Assembly (NCBI RefSeq): GCF_029814175.1
Contig: NZ_CP122312.1
Location: forward strand, 124,001 to 188,000
Direction: 5' to 3'
DNA from: Halospeciosus flavus
Lineage (GTDB): Archaea > Halobacteriota > Halobacteria > Halobacteriales > Halobacteriaceae
Length of the DNA stretch: 64,000 nt
Made by a program: the position numbers and the translations under genes. The notes beneath the pieces were generated by a model. The model was not told where the DNA came from, ran no database searches, and saw only the letters and a list, made by a program, of their open reading frames with translations. Positions 55,521-64,000 of this stretch are shown here, piece after piece; the first letter of the stretch is position 1, and every line of letters begins with the position of its first letter.

Positions 55521-55561
55521 GGTGGCCGGTCGTCGCCCGCCGCCGAAAGTCTGCGGGTCGC

Positions 55562-55744
55562 TCACGCCTCCTCCCAGGTCGTCCGCCGGGCGACCAGGGC
55601 GAGGGCGTACCCGCCGAGACTGACGACGACGGCGAATCCGACCCACACCTCGGTCGGGGCGTCGACCGTCAGGAGCGTCACCGCCACGAGAGTCACGAGC
55701 GCGCTGAACAGCGTCGAGACGCGGCGGAACGTGCGCGGGTCCAT
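55562..55744 (-). CDS. Small two-helix membrane protein
   Basis: A 60-residue protein with two hydrophobic segments (about residues 10-26 and 33-50), connected by DAPTEVW and ending RRTTWEEA. I do not recognise it. It has haloarchaeal codon use and a clear ATG at 55742-55744. It sits in a strand-uniform run between the methyltransferase and the transglutaminase and may be expressed with either. Confidence 0.6.
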   Translation of the reverse strand: MDPRTFRRVSTLFSALVTLVAVTLLTVDAPTEVWVGFAVVVSLGGYALALVARRTTWEEA

Positions 55745-55806
55745 CGTCCCGGCGTTCTCTGCCGACGCGAAAAACAGTGACGGCGGCGGGTCCGGTGGGT
55801 GTCGGC

Positions 55807-58056
55807 CTACTCGCCGTGGACGAGTTCGTCGGCGAGTGCCACCGCCTCGTCGGCGTCCTCGGTCGAGACCTCGTCGGCGTAGCGGGCCCGCTCGTACCGT
55901 TCGAGGAGCCGTTCGACGCACTCGCGCTCGTCGGCGTCCAGCGGGAGGACGTCGACGTACGCATGGAACGTCTCGCCCTCCCGGCGCTCGCGGTAGCGCT
56001 CGGCGAGCGCGTAGGCCGCGCGGTCCACGGCGCGTTCCACGTCGGCCGCCGGGTCGTCGCTCCGGGGTTGGTAGCGGACCCACACCGCCCGGTACCCCCG
56101 TTCGAACAGGCCGGTCTGGTAGGCGCCCAGGAGGACGGCGACGCCGCCGGCGAGCGCCGCCGCGCGGTCCCGGTCCGCGAGGACGGACCCGCCCGCAGTG
56201 CCGCCCGTATCGTCGCCGTTCCCACCGAGGTTCGGGAGTGGGCCACTCCCGCCGCCCTCGCCGCCCGCGGCGATTCCTTGCGTCGTCGTCGGCATTTCGA
56301 CGATGGGTGTCTGCAACTGCCCGCCCGGGCCACTGCCGTTCGTGGTCTCGTTCGTTCCCGACCCGCCGGGGGTCGACGTCGTCCCGTTCCCCCCGCTCGT
56401 CGACGTCGTGGTCGTAGTCGTCGTGGTCGTAGTCGTCGTCCGTCCGTCGGTCCCGTCGCTCGCACTGTCGCCGAGGGCGTCCCGTTCGGCGGCACGTCGG
56501 GCGTCGCCGGGGGTCGGGTCGAAGGGGACCCACCCCACGTCGGGGAAGTACACCTCGACCCACGCGTGGGAGTGGAGGCCCCGGACGAGCCACCGTCGGT
56601 CGCCGACCTGTTCGCCCGGCGAGTAGCCCACGGCGAAGCGGGCCGGAATCCCCTGTGTCCGCAACAGGACGGTCATCGCCGTGGCGAAGTGGACGCAGTA
56701 GCCCGCGTCCATCCGGAAGAGGAACGTCGCCGCGGCGTTGCTGCCGGGCGAGGGGACCGACAGCGAGTACGACTTGGTCGCCTCCAACCACCGCTCGACG
56801 GCGACGGCCACGTCGTAGGGAGTCTCGGCACCCTCGGCGAGTCGGTCGCCGAGCGTCGTCACCCGGTCGGGCGTGCTCGACGGGAGGGCCGTGAAGCGCC
56901 CCTCGACGTCGTTCGGGTAGGCAGTGCCGGCGTTCCGGAGTCGGTCGGCGCTCCACACCGGGACCTGACTCTCGACGACGTACTCCTCCCCCGACTCGAA
57001 GGACCGGCCCGGGAGGAGTCCGCCGAGGGCGGTCACGCTCGTCGTCTCGGGTGCCCCCGTGACCTCGGTCGGTTTCCACGCGGCGGGCATCGTCTGGACG
57101 GGTGACTCGACGGTCACCCTCTGACGGAGCGTCGCGGTCTCGCCCGGCGGCGCGGCGAGTCGGCCGTCGTACTCGGTCTCGCCGCCCGTCCGGATCCAAT
57201 CGCGGCCGGTGTAGCGGTCGTAGGAACCGGCGTGCCAGAGCGCGGGCCGGTCGGACTCGATGGTGAAGCGCTCGTCCGCCGTGAGCGTGATGCTCCCGGT
57301 GACCCGGACGCGGTCGTCGACGGCGACCAGACTCCCTTCGAGCGACTGCGTCGACCCGCCGTCGGACCCCGACCCGCCGCTCCCGCCGGTGCTCCGGTCA
57401 GTGGGGAAGGGGTCGGCGGCCGCGACCGCGCGCGTCGCGAGGGCCGCGACGACGACCCAGAGTCCGAAGCGACGGACGCGCGACCAGTCGGCGTCGGCGC
57501 GGTCCAACTGGCCGAACCCGAGGAGCCCGAACACGCCGACGACGCCGAGGAGGGTCTGCCCGTAGCTCGCGTCGCCCGTGAGGACGAAGAAACCGAGCGC
57601 GAGTCCGCCGGCCAGCGCCGCGGCGTCGTATCGTTCCCGGAGCGCGAGGTACCAGGGGAGGAACACCGTCGCCGGGGCCACGGCGGTCGCCCACACGTCG
57701 GCGCTCAAGAAGAGCAACACCGACCGCCCGGTGAGGATGCTGAGGAACTCGCCGGCGTAGCGAGCGACGTCGAACAGCGCGCGGTAGACCGCCGGGACGG
57801 AGTAGAGGTACGTCCCGAGTCCGGCGACCAGCAGCGTGCTCGCCAGTGCCAGTGCGACCCGTGGCGCGAGCGTCCGGGCAGCGAGGGTCGCGAGTACTCC
57901 GCTGCCGAGGACGACGGCGACGAACAGCGGGACGCTGCCGGTGACGTCGACGACGTGGTAGAGGACGCCGACGTAGGGGACCAACAGCAGGAGGGCAGCG
58001 AGGAGGGCGAACGCACGGGGAGTCCGGAGAGAACGGCCGGACGTGGCGTCGGACAT
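55807..58056 (-). CDS. Membrane transglutaminase-like protein (TgpA-type)
   Basis: A 749-residue membrane protein. About six hydrophobic segments occupy residues 15-220 and resemble the N-terminal DUF3488 part of TgpA-like proteins. The outward domain holds the transglutaminase triad: Cys in DAGYCVHFATAM, His in LHSHAWVEVYFPD and Asp in PFDPTPGD. A pure run of twelve Thr and a Gly/Ser/Thr-rich linker follow, then another membrane segment and a DUF4129-like cytoplasmic end (REGETFHAYVDVLPL). In bacteria similar proteins lie beside MoxR and DUF58 genes, none of which are seen here. Confidence 0.85.
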   Translation of the reverse strand: MSDATSGRSLRTPRAFALLAALLLLVPYVGVLYHVVDVTGSVPLFVAVVLGSGVLATLAARTLAPRVALALASTLLVAGLGTYLYSVPAVYRALFDVARYAGEFLSILTGRSVLLFLSADVWATAVAPATVFLPWYLALRERYDAAALAGGLALGFFVLTGDASYGQTLLGVVGVFGLLGFGQLDRADADWSRVRRFGLWVVVAALATRAVAAADPFPTDRSTGGSGGSGSDGGSTQSLEGSLVAVDDRVRVTGSITLTADERFTIESDRPALWHAGSYDRYTGRDWIRTGGETEYDGRLAAPPGETATLRQRVTVESPVQTMPAAWKPTEVTGAPETTSVTALGGLLPGRSFESGEEYVVESQVPVWSADRLRNAGTAYPNDVEGRFTALPSSTPDRVTTLGDRLAEGAETPYDVAVAVERWLEATKSYSLSVPSPGSNAAATFLFRMDAGYCVHFATAMTVLLRTQGIPARFAVGYSPGEQVGDRRWLVRGLHSHAWVEVYFPDVGWVPFDPTPGDARRAAERDALGDSASDGTDGRTTTTTTTTTTTTSTSGGNGTTSTPGGSGTNETTNGSGPGGQLQTPIVEMPTTTQGIAAGGEGGGSGPLPNLGGNGDDTGGTAGGSVLADRDRAAALAGGVAVLLGAYQTGLFERGYRAVWVRYQPRSDDPAADVERAVDRAAYALAERYRERREGETFHAYVDVLPLDADERECVERLLERYERARYADEVSTEDADEAVALADELVHGE

Positions 58057-58187
58057 CGTGTACTGTGTCACGGTACCATCGGTCGCGCACGGGTAAACGC
58101 GTTGTGGTGTCGGCGGCGGTGGGCCAGTGCCCGGTCGGCTGTCGGCGAACCGGTACGTACAGGGTCGTGGCGACTCTCGGTACGAGT

Positions 58188-58448
58188 ATGTCCTCGGACG
58201 AGTCTCGTGACGACGGACCGCTCCCGCTGCCCGTCTCTCGAAACGTGCAGATCGTGCTGGTCGTCGCGTTCGCCGTCGTCCTCCCCGGTATCGTCGACGG
58301 GTACCTCTCACAGGCCGGTTTCGAGGTGCTCGGGGCGGCCGTCTGGGTCGTCAGCTACATCGGCGGCGCGCTCGTCGTGTGGTACTACGTCCTCCGCCCG
58401 ATGGAACTGGTCGGCGAGAGCGACCACTCGCCGCCACCCGAGAAGTGA
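58188..58448 (+). CDS. Small two-helix membrane protein
   Basis: An 86-residue protein with two strong transmembrane segments (about residues 20-40 and 48-68), with charged ends. I do not recognise it. I chose ATG 58188; a longer frame would add a Cys/Arg-rich N-terminus unlike haloarchaeal proteins. It lies immediately before archaeosortase A, on the same strand, 83 bp upstream. Confidence 0.6.
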   Translation: MSSDESRDDGPLPLPVSRNVQIVLVVAFAVVLPGIVDGYLSQAGFEVLGAAVWVVSYIGGALVVWYYVLRPMELVGESDHSPPPEK

Positions 58449-58531
58449 GCTACAGTGGCGTGTGAACGCCCGACAGGGACAAACTCCTTAACTCCGCGGC
58501 CCGATATACTCTGTTGAACCCCGCCCTATCC

Positions 58532-59458
58532 ATGTCGCTCCACCCTACCTTCCTCGGTCTCACGCCCGAGTCGGTCCAGACGGTCACGGACCCGCTGGCG
58601 TGGGTCGTCGTCGCGGCGTTCCTGGTCGCGACGGTCCTGAGCTACCGCTCGACGCGGCACGCGCGGTACGCGGCCGCCGGTGCGTGGACCCTCTTTGCCG
58701 GCTTCTGGCTCCTGCTCGTCCCGCACTTCGCGTTCGTCCAGAAGAGCTTCGTCGAGGGCATCCTGAGTGCGTTCGCCGTCCCCGCTTCGCTGTACGTCGC
58801 CTACCTCGTCGCGACGAAGCGGGAGTCGCTGCTCGTGCTCACCCGCGCCGTCGCCGTCATGGGCCTGCTCTACCTGCCCGCACTCGCGCTCCCGTGGCTC
58901 CAGGAGTGGCTCATCGAGACGACTGCCGGCCACGTCGCGTGGCTCCTGGGCGTGCTCGGCTACCACCCCGAACTCGTCGTCGGCGACAAGGGCTACCTGA
59001 ACACGTTCGTCTTCTGGCCCACTCCCGACCACCGCTTCCTCATCCACGTCGTCCTCGCGTGTACGGGTATCGGGAGCATGTCCGTCGTCACGGGACTCGT
59101 CCTCGCGATGGACGCGCCCGTCGACCGGAAGGCGAAGGCCCTCGGTATCGCGCTCCCGGTCATCTACGTCGCGAACGTCCTCCGGGTCGCGTTCATCGCG
59201 CTCGCCTCCGGTCACCAGTGGTTCCAGGTGTTCGTCGACCAGATCCTGTTCCTCTTCGGGTCGACGGACGCCTACAAGGTGTCCTACTTCGTCTCCGACC
59301 GCATCATCGCCCAGTCGCTCTCGGTGGTCGTCCTCGTCGCGCTCATCTGGGTGCTCCTGCGCGTCCTCCCCGAACTCGTGGTCGTCGTCGAGGACGTCCT
59401 CTACGTCGCGACCGGCGACGACTACGACCTCCGCGAGCAGTTCGGCGGTCGAGTCTGA
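58532..59458 (+). CDS. artA: Archaeosortase A
   Basis: A 308-residue multispanning membrane transpeptidase-like protein. The catalytic Cys177 is in LACTGIGSM, Arg218 in VANVLRVAF and Arg257 in FVSDRIIAQ. The spacing 41 and 39 between them is identical to what I recall for Haloferax volcanii ArtA (C173, R214, R253). It processes proteins with a C-terminal PGF tripartite signal, such as the S-layer glycoprotein, and links them to lipid. Start ATG 58532; a GATATACT box lies about 25 nt upstream. The TTG at 58514 is the rejected alternative. Confidence 0.92.
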   Translation: MSLHPTFLGLTPESVQTVTDPLAWVVVAAFLVATVLSYRSTRHARYAAAGAWTLFAGFWLLLVPHFAFVQKSFVEGILSAFAVPASLYVAYLVATKRESLLVLTRAVAVMGLLYLPALALPWLQEWLIETTAGHVAWLLGVLGYHPELVVGDKGYLNTFVFWPTPDHRFLIHVVLACTGIGSMSVVTGLVLAMDAPVDRKAKALGIALPVIYVANVLRVAFIALASGHQWFQVFVDQILFLFGSTDAYKVSYFVSDRIIAQSLSVVVLVALIWVLLRVLPELVVVVEDVLYVATGDDYDLREQFGGRV

Positions 59459-59542
59459 GAATCCCCTCTAACTCGGGTCTCGGCCCTCGGGCCGGTGGGC
59501 GCCACGAGTACACTTTTCGTCCCGGCCGACGACGTCGGCCGT

Positions 59543-60478
59543 ATGGCCGCCCTGTCCCTGTCCGGTCTCTCGAAGTTCTACGGCGAGACGCGCGCCGTCG
59601 AGGACCTCTCGTTCTCCGTTCGAGAGGGTGAGGTGTTCGGCTTCCTCGGGCCGAACGGTGCCGGGAAGACCACGACGATTCGTACGCTCCTCGGCTTCCT
59701 CCACCCGACGGCCGGTGACGCTACCGTCCTCGGCGTCAGCATCCACGACCGCGACGCGCTCCAGGAGGCCCGCTCTCGAATCGGCTACCTCCCCTCGGAC
59801 CCGAGTATCGACCCCGACCTGACTGGCCGTCGATTCCTCGACGAACAGGCGGCGTTGAAGGGCGACGTCCGCCGCGAGGAGTTGGTCGAGCGCTTCGACG
59901 TCCCGGTCGACCGGCGGGTCGGCGAGTTGAGTCGGGGGAACCGACAGAAACTCGCCATCGTCCAGGCGTTCGTGCACGACCCGTCGCTGGCAGTGCTCGA
60001 CGAACCCACGTCGGGGCTCGACCCGCTCCTCCAGGAGACGTTCAACACCTTCCTCCGGGAGGAGCGCGCCGCCGGGACGACGGTGTTCTTCTCCAGTCAC
60101 GTCCTGAGCGAAGTCCGGAAGGTCTGCGACCGGGTGGCGGTCGTCCGCGACGGGCACTTGGCGGCGCTGGAGGACGTCGAGTCGCTCCTCTCGCGCGGCG
60201 GCAAGCGGGTGCGCGTCCACGTCGGCGAGGACGTCTCCGCGTCCGACTTCGACATCGAAGGCGTCCACGACCTCCACGTCGACGACGAGGTCCGGTTCAC
60301 CTTCACCGGCGACTACGACGACCTCGTCGCGTTGCTGTCGCGCTTCTCGATTCGGGACCTCGACGTCGAGGAGGCCCCACTCGAAGACGTCTTCGTGCGC
60401 TTCTACGGCGAGTCGGAGTCGCCCCGCACCGACGCGACGCGGAGGCCGGCCGATACTGGGGGTGAAGGCAGTGTTTGA
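59543..60478 (+). CDS. ABC transporter ATP-binding protein
   Basis: A 311-residue ATPase of the DrrA/CcmA type. It has Walker A GPNGAGKTTTI, a degenerate signature LSRGNRQKLAIVQAF, Walker B LAVLDEPTSGLDP and a C-terminal regulatory region. ATG 59543 lies about 27 nt after ACACTTTTCG (59510-59519), so the transcript is probably leaderless. It overlaps its permease gene by 17 bp. The pair forms an ABC-2 exporter whose substrate (lipid, drug or peptide) is unknown. Confidence 0.87.
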   Translation: MAALSLSGLSKFYGETRAVEDLSFSVREGEVFGFLGPNGAGKTTTIRTLLGFLHPTAGDATVLGVSIHDRDALQEARSRIGYLPSDPSIDPDLTGRRFLDEQAALKGDVRREELVERFDVPVDRRVGELSRGNRQKLAIVQAFVHDPSLAVLDEPTSGLDPLLQETFNTFLREERAAGTTVFFSSHVLSEVRKVCDRVAVVRDGHLAALEDVESLLSRGGKRVRVHVGEDVSASDFDIEGVHDLHVDDEVRFTFTGDYDDLVALLSRFSIRDLDVEEAPLEDVFVRFYGESESPRTDATRRPADTGGEGSV

Positions 60479-61265
60479 GCTGGCTCGCTTCGCGGCGCGT
60501 AAACAGCGGACCGCCACCGCGACGCTGACGCTCCTCCTCGCCCTCCTCGCGGCGACGATGGTCGCGTTCTTCCCCTCGGTGGAGGCGTCGGGCGTCGACT
60601 TCGAACAGTACATCCAGAGTCTTCCACCCGCGTTCCGCGAGGCGTTCGGCGTCGCGACCCTGACGAGCATCGAGGGTTTCCTCGCCTCGGAGTTCTACCA
60701 GTTCGCCTTCGTCCTGCTGTTCGGTCTCTACGTCGCCTACCTCGGCGGACGACTCGTCGCCGCCGACGTCGAGACGGGCCGCATCGACCTGCTCCTCGCG
60801 ACACCGGTGTCGCGACGACGCGTCGTCGTCGAACGCTACCTCTCGCTCGTCCCGTCGTTGCTCGTCACGAACGTCGTCGTTCCCGCCGTCGTGGTCGTCG
60901 GCGTGGAGTTGGTCGGCGAGTCGATCGCTCTCGAACGGGTCGTCGCCGTCCACCTCCTCTCGATTCCGTACCTCCTGTGCTGTGGGGCCATCGGTCTCGT
61001 CCTCTCGGTTCTCACCTCGCGGACGGACGTGGCTCAACGCAGCGCACTCGGACTCGTGTTCGCGCTGTTCATGCTGGAGACTGTCGGCGCGGCGAGCGGC
61101 ACCGAAGCACTCGGGTACCTGAGTCCGACCTACTACTACGACCCGACGGCGGTCCTCGTCCGCGGGACGTACGACTTCGTCGGTGCCGTCGTCCTCTCAC
61201 TCGCGACCGCCGCGCTCGTCGGGGTCGCCGTCTGGTGGTTCTCCCGGACCGATATCGAGGGCTGA
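60462..61265 (+). CDS. ABC-2 type permease
   Basis: A 267-residue membrane protein with about six transmembrane helices; the second half is rich in Leu/Val. ABC-2 type segments include VAADVETGRIDLLLATPVSRRRVVVERYLSL. The GTG at 60462 gives MKAVFELARFAARKQ; GTG 60471 is an alternative. It is the only partner of the ATPase preceding it. Confidence 0.82.
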   Translation: MKAVFELARFAARKQRTATATLTLLLALLAATMVAFFPSVEASGVDFEQYIQSLPPAFREAFGVATLTSIEGFLASEFYQFAFVLLFGLYVAYLGGRLVAADVETGRIDLLLATPVSRRRVVVERYLSLVPSLLVTNVVVPAVVVVGVELVGESIALERVVAVHLLSIPYLLCCGAIGLVLSVLTSRTDVAQRSALGLVFALFMLETVGAASGTEALGYLSPTYYYDPTAVLVRGTYDFVGAVVLSLATAALVGVAVWWFSRTDIEG

Positions 61266-61292
61266 ACGGTCCCCGTTCGCCGCGTTCGTCCG

Positions 61293-62483
61293 CTACCACG
61301 CACTCCGCAGCACGTCTTCGATGTCCTCGACGGACGGGTCGAACCCCTCCGGCGTGTTGCCCACGAGGGAGTCGTCGTGGGTCGACTCGGCGACGTCGGG
61401 CAGGTCTTCTTTCGAGAGGTCCTCGATTTCGCGCAGGCGTGTGGGGAGTCCCAGCGCGTCGCGAATCTCGGCGACGCGGTCTACGACCGCCCCGGCCGGG
61501 TCGTCGGTGTCGTCCACGCCGAGCGCCTCCGCGAGCAGGTCGCGGCGGCCGTCGACCCGGTCGAAGAGCAGACGGAGTGCGTGGGGCGCAATTATTGCGT
61601 GGGCGCCACCCTGTTGGACGGCGTACCCCCGGGCGATGCCGTGGCCGAACGCGTGGATCAGCGAGAGCGTCGACCCCGACCCGCGCGAACAACCGTACTG
61701 GACGAGCATCGTTCCGACGACGGCATCGTGGAGCGTCTGTTCGTCGCGCTCGCCCGCGCCGAGTGCGGGGAGTCCCTTCGAGAGGAGTCGGAGACCCCGC
61801 ATCGCCGTTCCGTCGGTGACGGGTGTGGCGTTCGCCGCGTACAGCGTCTCGACGCCCTTGTCGAAGCCGTTCATCGCCGAGGCACAGAGCACGTCGTGGG
61901 GCGTCGTCTCGAACAGCGCGGGGTCGTAGTAGAGTGCTTCGGGCATGAGTCGACCGTCGGAGACGCCGCCGCGGGTCAGTCCGTCCGTGCGGGTGGTGAT
62001 GCCCGCGACGACCGAGAGGTCTGCGCCCGCGAGCGTCGTCGGCACGGTCAGGATGGGGACGAGTTCGCCGCCCGGGACCGAGAGCGTCCCGGTCTCCTCG
62101 AACTCCTCGTGGACGGCGGCGCGGTCGATGTCGTCCCCGTTGCGGGCGGCGAGCACGCTCGCGACCTTCGCGACGTCGAGGCTCGACCCGCCGCCGAGGC
62201 TCACCAGTGCGTCGGCGTCGAGGTCGTGGAAGCGCTCGGCCGCGTCGATAGCCGTCCCGAGGGTCTTCGCGGTCGTCGTCTCGGCGAACACGCCCGCGAG
62301 ACGGTCGCCGAGTCCCGCGCGGACGGGGTCGACGACTTCGGGCGTCGTCCCGACGGTCTCGCCCGTCACGACGAGTGCGTCTTCCGCACCGATGGCCGCC
62401 ACCTCGTCGCCGAGCGCGGAGACGCACCCCTCGCCGTAGACGAGCGTACCGGGTTCGTAGTCGAATCGAAACTCCTCGTGCAT
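61293..62483 (-). CDS. Iron-ADH superfamily protein with altered metal site
   Basis: A 396-residue protein of the iron-dependent alcohol dehydrogenase/glycerol dehydrogenase/maleylacetate reductase superfamily. The nucleotide-binding motif is SLGGGSSLDVAKV. The first metal-ligand segment, typically D-x3-H, reads AMNGFDKGVETLY, so Asp and His are replaced by Asn and Lys. The later histidines (LIHAFGHGIARGY, GGAHAIIAPH) remain. It may therefore be metal-independent, as some maleylacetate reductases are thought to be. Start ATG 62481-62483. Confidence 0.8.
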   Translation of the reverse strand: MHEEFRFDYEPGTLVYGEGCVSALGDEVAAIGAEDALVVTGETVGTTPEVVDPVRAGLGDRLAGVFAETTTAKTLGTAIDAAERFHDLDADALVSLGGGSSLDVAKVASVLAARNGDDIDRAAVHEEFEETGTLSVPGGELVPILTVPTTLAGADLSVVAGITTRTDGLTRGGVSDGRLMPEALYYDPALFETTPHDVLCASAMNGFDKGVETLYAANATPVTDGTAMRGLRLLSKGLPALGAGERDEQTLHDAVVGTMLVQYGCSRGSGSTLSLIHAFGHGIARGYAVQQGGAHAIIAPHALRLLFDRVDGRRDLLAEALGVDDTDDPAGAVVDRVAEIRDALGLPTRLREIEDLSKEDLPDVAESTHDDSLVGNTPEGFDPSVEDIEDVLRSAW

Positions 62484-62829
62484 GCTTCCCGGTTCGGCGG
62501 GTGGGGGTTTGGGGTTTGTGCTGCGGAGACCCACCAAAGATAGTAGTACGAAAATTTATGTCTCCCGTCCGTAACTAACCGAACGAGTCGGGACGTCGGC
62601 CTCCTGTCCCGACTTACTCCTCCCCGGTCATTGGGATAGACTCGAACGTAACTTCACGATGGGCCATCGACGCTGTCCGAGGACGTCGTGGTCGTCGACG
62701 TCCACGTCGTCGCCGTCGCATATCTGGATCGGGTCTGCCTCGTGTAGACGAGTGCTCTCCTGTTTTGGCCGGGCAAGACTAGTGCGAACGCGCCGTATCT
62801 TTATAGTGGTGTGTATGGGACTCTTCCTC
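62484..62829. other. Divergent promoter region without a gene
   Basis: These 346 bp separate the Fe-ADH homologue (minus) and the agmatinase-family gene (plus). They include an AAAATTTATG box (62552-62561) and a TATCTTTATAGT box (62797-62808) near the plus-strand start. I saw no small gene with haloarchaeal composition. A short CGTCGTGGTCGTCGACG imperfect palindrome lies near 62683-62699. Confidence 0.5.
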
Positions 62830-63801
62830 ATGGACGAGTTAGACGACCTCCCGGAACTCTCGTTCGCGGGGGTCCAGACGTTCTTGAAGGCCGAGCAGGC
62901 GGACGTAGACGACGTCGGCGAGTCGGTCGACGTCGGGGTTCTCGGCGTCCCGTTCGACGGCGCCGTCTCCCGGCAACCCGGCGCGCGCTTCGGACCGGGC
63001 GCCATCCGCGAGGCCAGCGCGTGGTACGCCTACCTCGGCGGCTACAAGGGCGGCGTCCACAACGTCGAGACCGACCAGACCGTCGACTACGGCGACGTCG
63101 AAGTCCGCGACTGCGGCGACGTGCCCACGGTCCCGACGAGCATCGAACGGACGCGCCCACAGATCGAGGCGGCCGTCGAGACCGTCGCGGACCAGACCTT
63201 CCCGCTCGTCCTCGGCGGCGACCACTACGTCACCTACCCCTCGTTCCTCGGCTACGCGCGGAGCGTCGGCGAGCGCGTCGGACTCGTCCACCTCGACGCC
63301 CACAGCGACACCGTCGAGTCGAGCACCCTCTACGGCGAGCACTTCCACGGGTCGCCGATGGCCCGCATCGACGAGAGCGCGTTCGGCGGCTACGAGAACC
63401 ACGCGATGGTCGGAATTCGCGGGTACGAGGGTCCGGAGTTCCCGGACCTCGTCGACGAGCGCGGCCTCCACGTGAGTTACGCGCCGGACGTCCGCGAGCG
63501 CGGTATCGAGGCGTGTGTCCGCGACGCCGTCGACCACGCGACGGACGGCGTCGACCACGTCTACCTCACCGTCGACATCGACGCCGTCGACCCGGCGTAC
63601 GCACCGGGCACCGGGACGCCCGAACCCGGCGGACTGACCAGTGCGGACCTCCTGACGGCGATGGACGTCCTCGGCGAGTACGACGAGATCGGCGCGATGG
63701 ACCTGATGGAGGTCGCCCCGAAACTCGACCCGACGGAGTCCACCCAGCGGCTCGCCGCCAACGCGATCGTCCGGTTCCTCGAAGCGAAGTTCCTCTCGTA
63801 A
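62830..63801 (+). CDS. Agmatinase/arginase (ureohydrolase) family protein
   Basis: A 323-residue binuclear-manganese hydrolase. Metal ligands are visible in VLGGDHYVT, HLDAHSDT and DIDAVDPAYAPGTGTPEPGG. The N-terminal VGVLGVPFDGAVSRQPGARFGPGAIREAS is typical of agmatinases. It would release urea from agmatine or a related guanidine compound. I chose ATG 62830: a TCTTTATAGT box (62799-62808) lies about 25 nt ahead, consistent with leaderless transcription. An upstream in-frame ATG at 62815 is too close to the promoter. Confidence 0.87.
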   Translation: MDELDDLPELSFAGVQTFLKAEQADVDDVGESVDVGVLGVPFDGAVSRQPGARFGPGAIREASAWYAYLGGYKGGVHNVETDQTVDYGDVEVRDCGDVPTVPTSIERTRPQIEAAVETVADQTFPLVLGGDHYVTYPSFLGYARSVGERVGLVHLDAHSDTVESSTLYGEHFHGSPMARIDESAFGGYENHAMVGIRGYEGPEFPDLVDERGLHVSYAPDVRERGIEACVRDAVDHATDGVDHVYLTVDIDAVDPAYAPGTGTPEPGGLTSADLLTAMDVLGEYDEIGAMDLMEVAPKLDPTESTQRLAANAIVRFLEAKFLS

Positions 63802-63831
63802 CTCGACGGCCGAACGGGACGAATGAGTTTG

Positions 63832-63862
63832 GACGGATTTTCTTAGTTGGATAGTTTTTACA
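63832..63862 (+). terminator. T-rich termination region after the agmatinase gene
   Basis: GGATTTTCTTAG and AGTTTTTACA provide two short T-tracts 36 to 58 bp after the stop, the usual form of archaeal terminators. From here to 64000 the sequence is much lower in GC and has no gene that I can recognise; it may be the start of a different element. Confidence 0.4.
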
Positions 63863-64000
63863 ACCCACTAGATACGAATACATATCTATACTCTGTCACT
63901 GATTCTTTGCGATAGATGTCGAAGGTGACGGTCTACTATTCACGACACTCAGTCCAAACTATCTACTTACCATTACTAAAGAGACAAACGATTACAACTA

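Noticed and set aside
52124-55780. A plus-strand open frame of over 1,200 codons
   Set aside because: It lies antisense to the glycosylase, subtilase and methyltransferase genes and shows no motif.
58514-58531. TTG start for archaeosortase A
   Set aside because: It would place the start before the expected leaderless position. The ATG at 58532 is 25-27 nt after the TATA-like box.

Overview
The window is chromosomal DNA of an extremely halophilic archaeon (class Halobacteria, probably the Haloferacales side). The evidence is high GC, very acidic proteins, an archaeal 16S-tRNA-Ala-23S-5S operon with bulge-helix-bulge processing stems, an archaeosortase A, a TbsP regulator, a twin-arginine lipoprotein binding protein, and many genes whose ATG or GTG lies 25-30 nt below a TATA-like box (leaderless transcripts). 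No insertion sequence, integrase or CRISPR array is visible.

Layout. 1-6030: the end of a DUF35 OB-fold gene, a two-subunit CoA-transferase, a lactate-oxidation pair (LutC plus a fused LutB-LutA) and an unknown protein made of one domain repeated twice. 6031-11866: a complete rRNA operon with clustered promoters, 16S, tRNA-Ala(TGC), a possible internal spacer promoter, 23S, a tRNA-like element in front of 5S, 5S, a strong hairpin and initiator tRNA-Met. 12233-20597: a DsbA/FrnE-like oxidoreductase, TbsP, a rhodanese/metallo-beta-lactamase fusion divergent from an acyl-CoA synthetase, two NAD(P)-dependent oxidoreductases, a secreted lysine-tract protein and a membrane-anchored Clp-fold protease. 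20647-27446: fatty-acid ligase, SDR, enoyl-CoA hydratase, 2-hydroxyacid dehydrogenase, old-yellow-enzyme homologue and an enolase-superfamily enzyme. 27488-31692: two tandem 688-residue paralogues that look like CHAT proteins without a catalytic dyad. 31797-42100: thioesterase, HAD hydrolase, acyl-CoA ligase, then divergently an SDR, a ThDP-dependent decarboxylase-like enzyme and a full LivKHMGF transporter. 42226-51715: a low-GC lipoprotein, a MaoC hydratase and an MDR reductase separated by a six-copy 20-bp repeat array, a transhydrogenase-type Fe-ADH, another ligase/metallo-beta-lactamase divergent pair, and an HMG-CoA-synthase-like/DUF35/thiolase operon. 51779-64000: alkyladenine glycosylase, a subtilase-like protein lacking its Asp, methyltransferase, transglutaminase membrane protein, archaeosortase A, an ABC-2 exporter, a divergent Fe-ADH and an agmatinase-family enzyme.

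How the genes fit together. Apart from the rRNA operon, the window is dominated by acyl-CoA metabolism: four acyl-CoA ligases, CoA-transferase, hydratases, SDR dehydrogenases, thiolase and thioesterase, with a branched-chain-type importer and oxidoreductases. This suggests uptake and catabolism of organic acids; the actual substrates cannot be read from sequence.

The most noteworthy signals are the tandem degenerate CHAT-like paralogues with a gene-conversion-like core, the 20-bp repeat array, the HMG-CoA-synthase homologue with no cysteine at all, the subtilase homologue with Gly for Asp, and the tRNA-like element abutting 5S rRNA.
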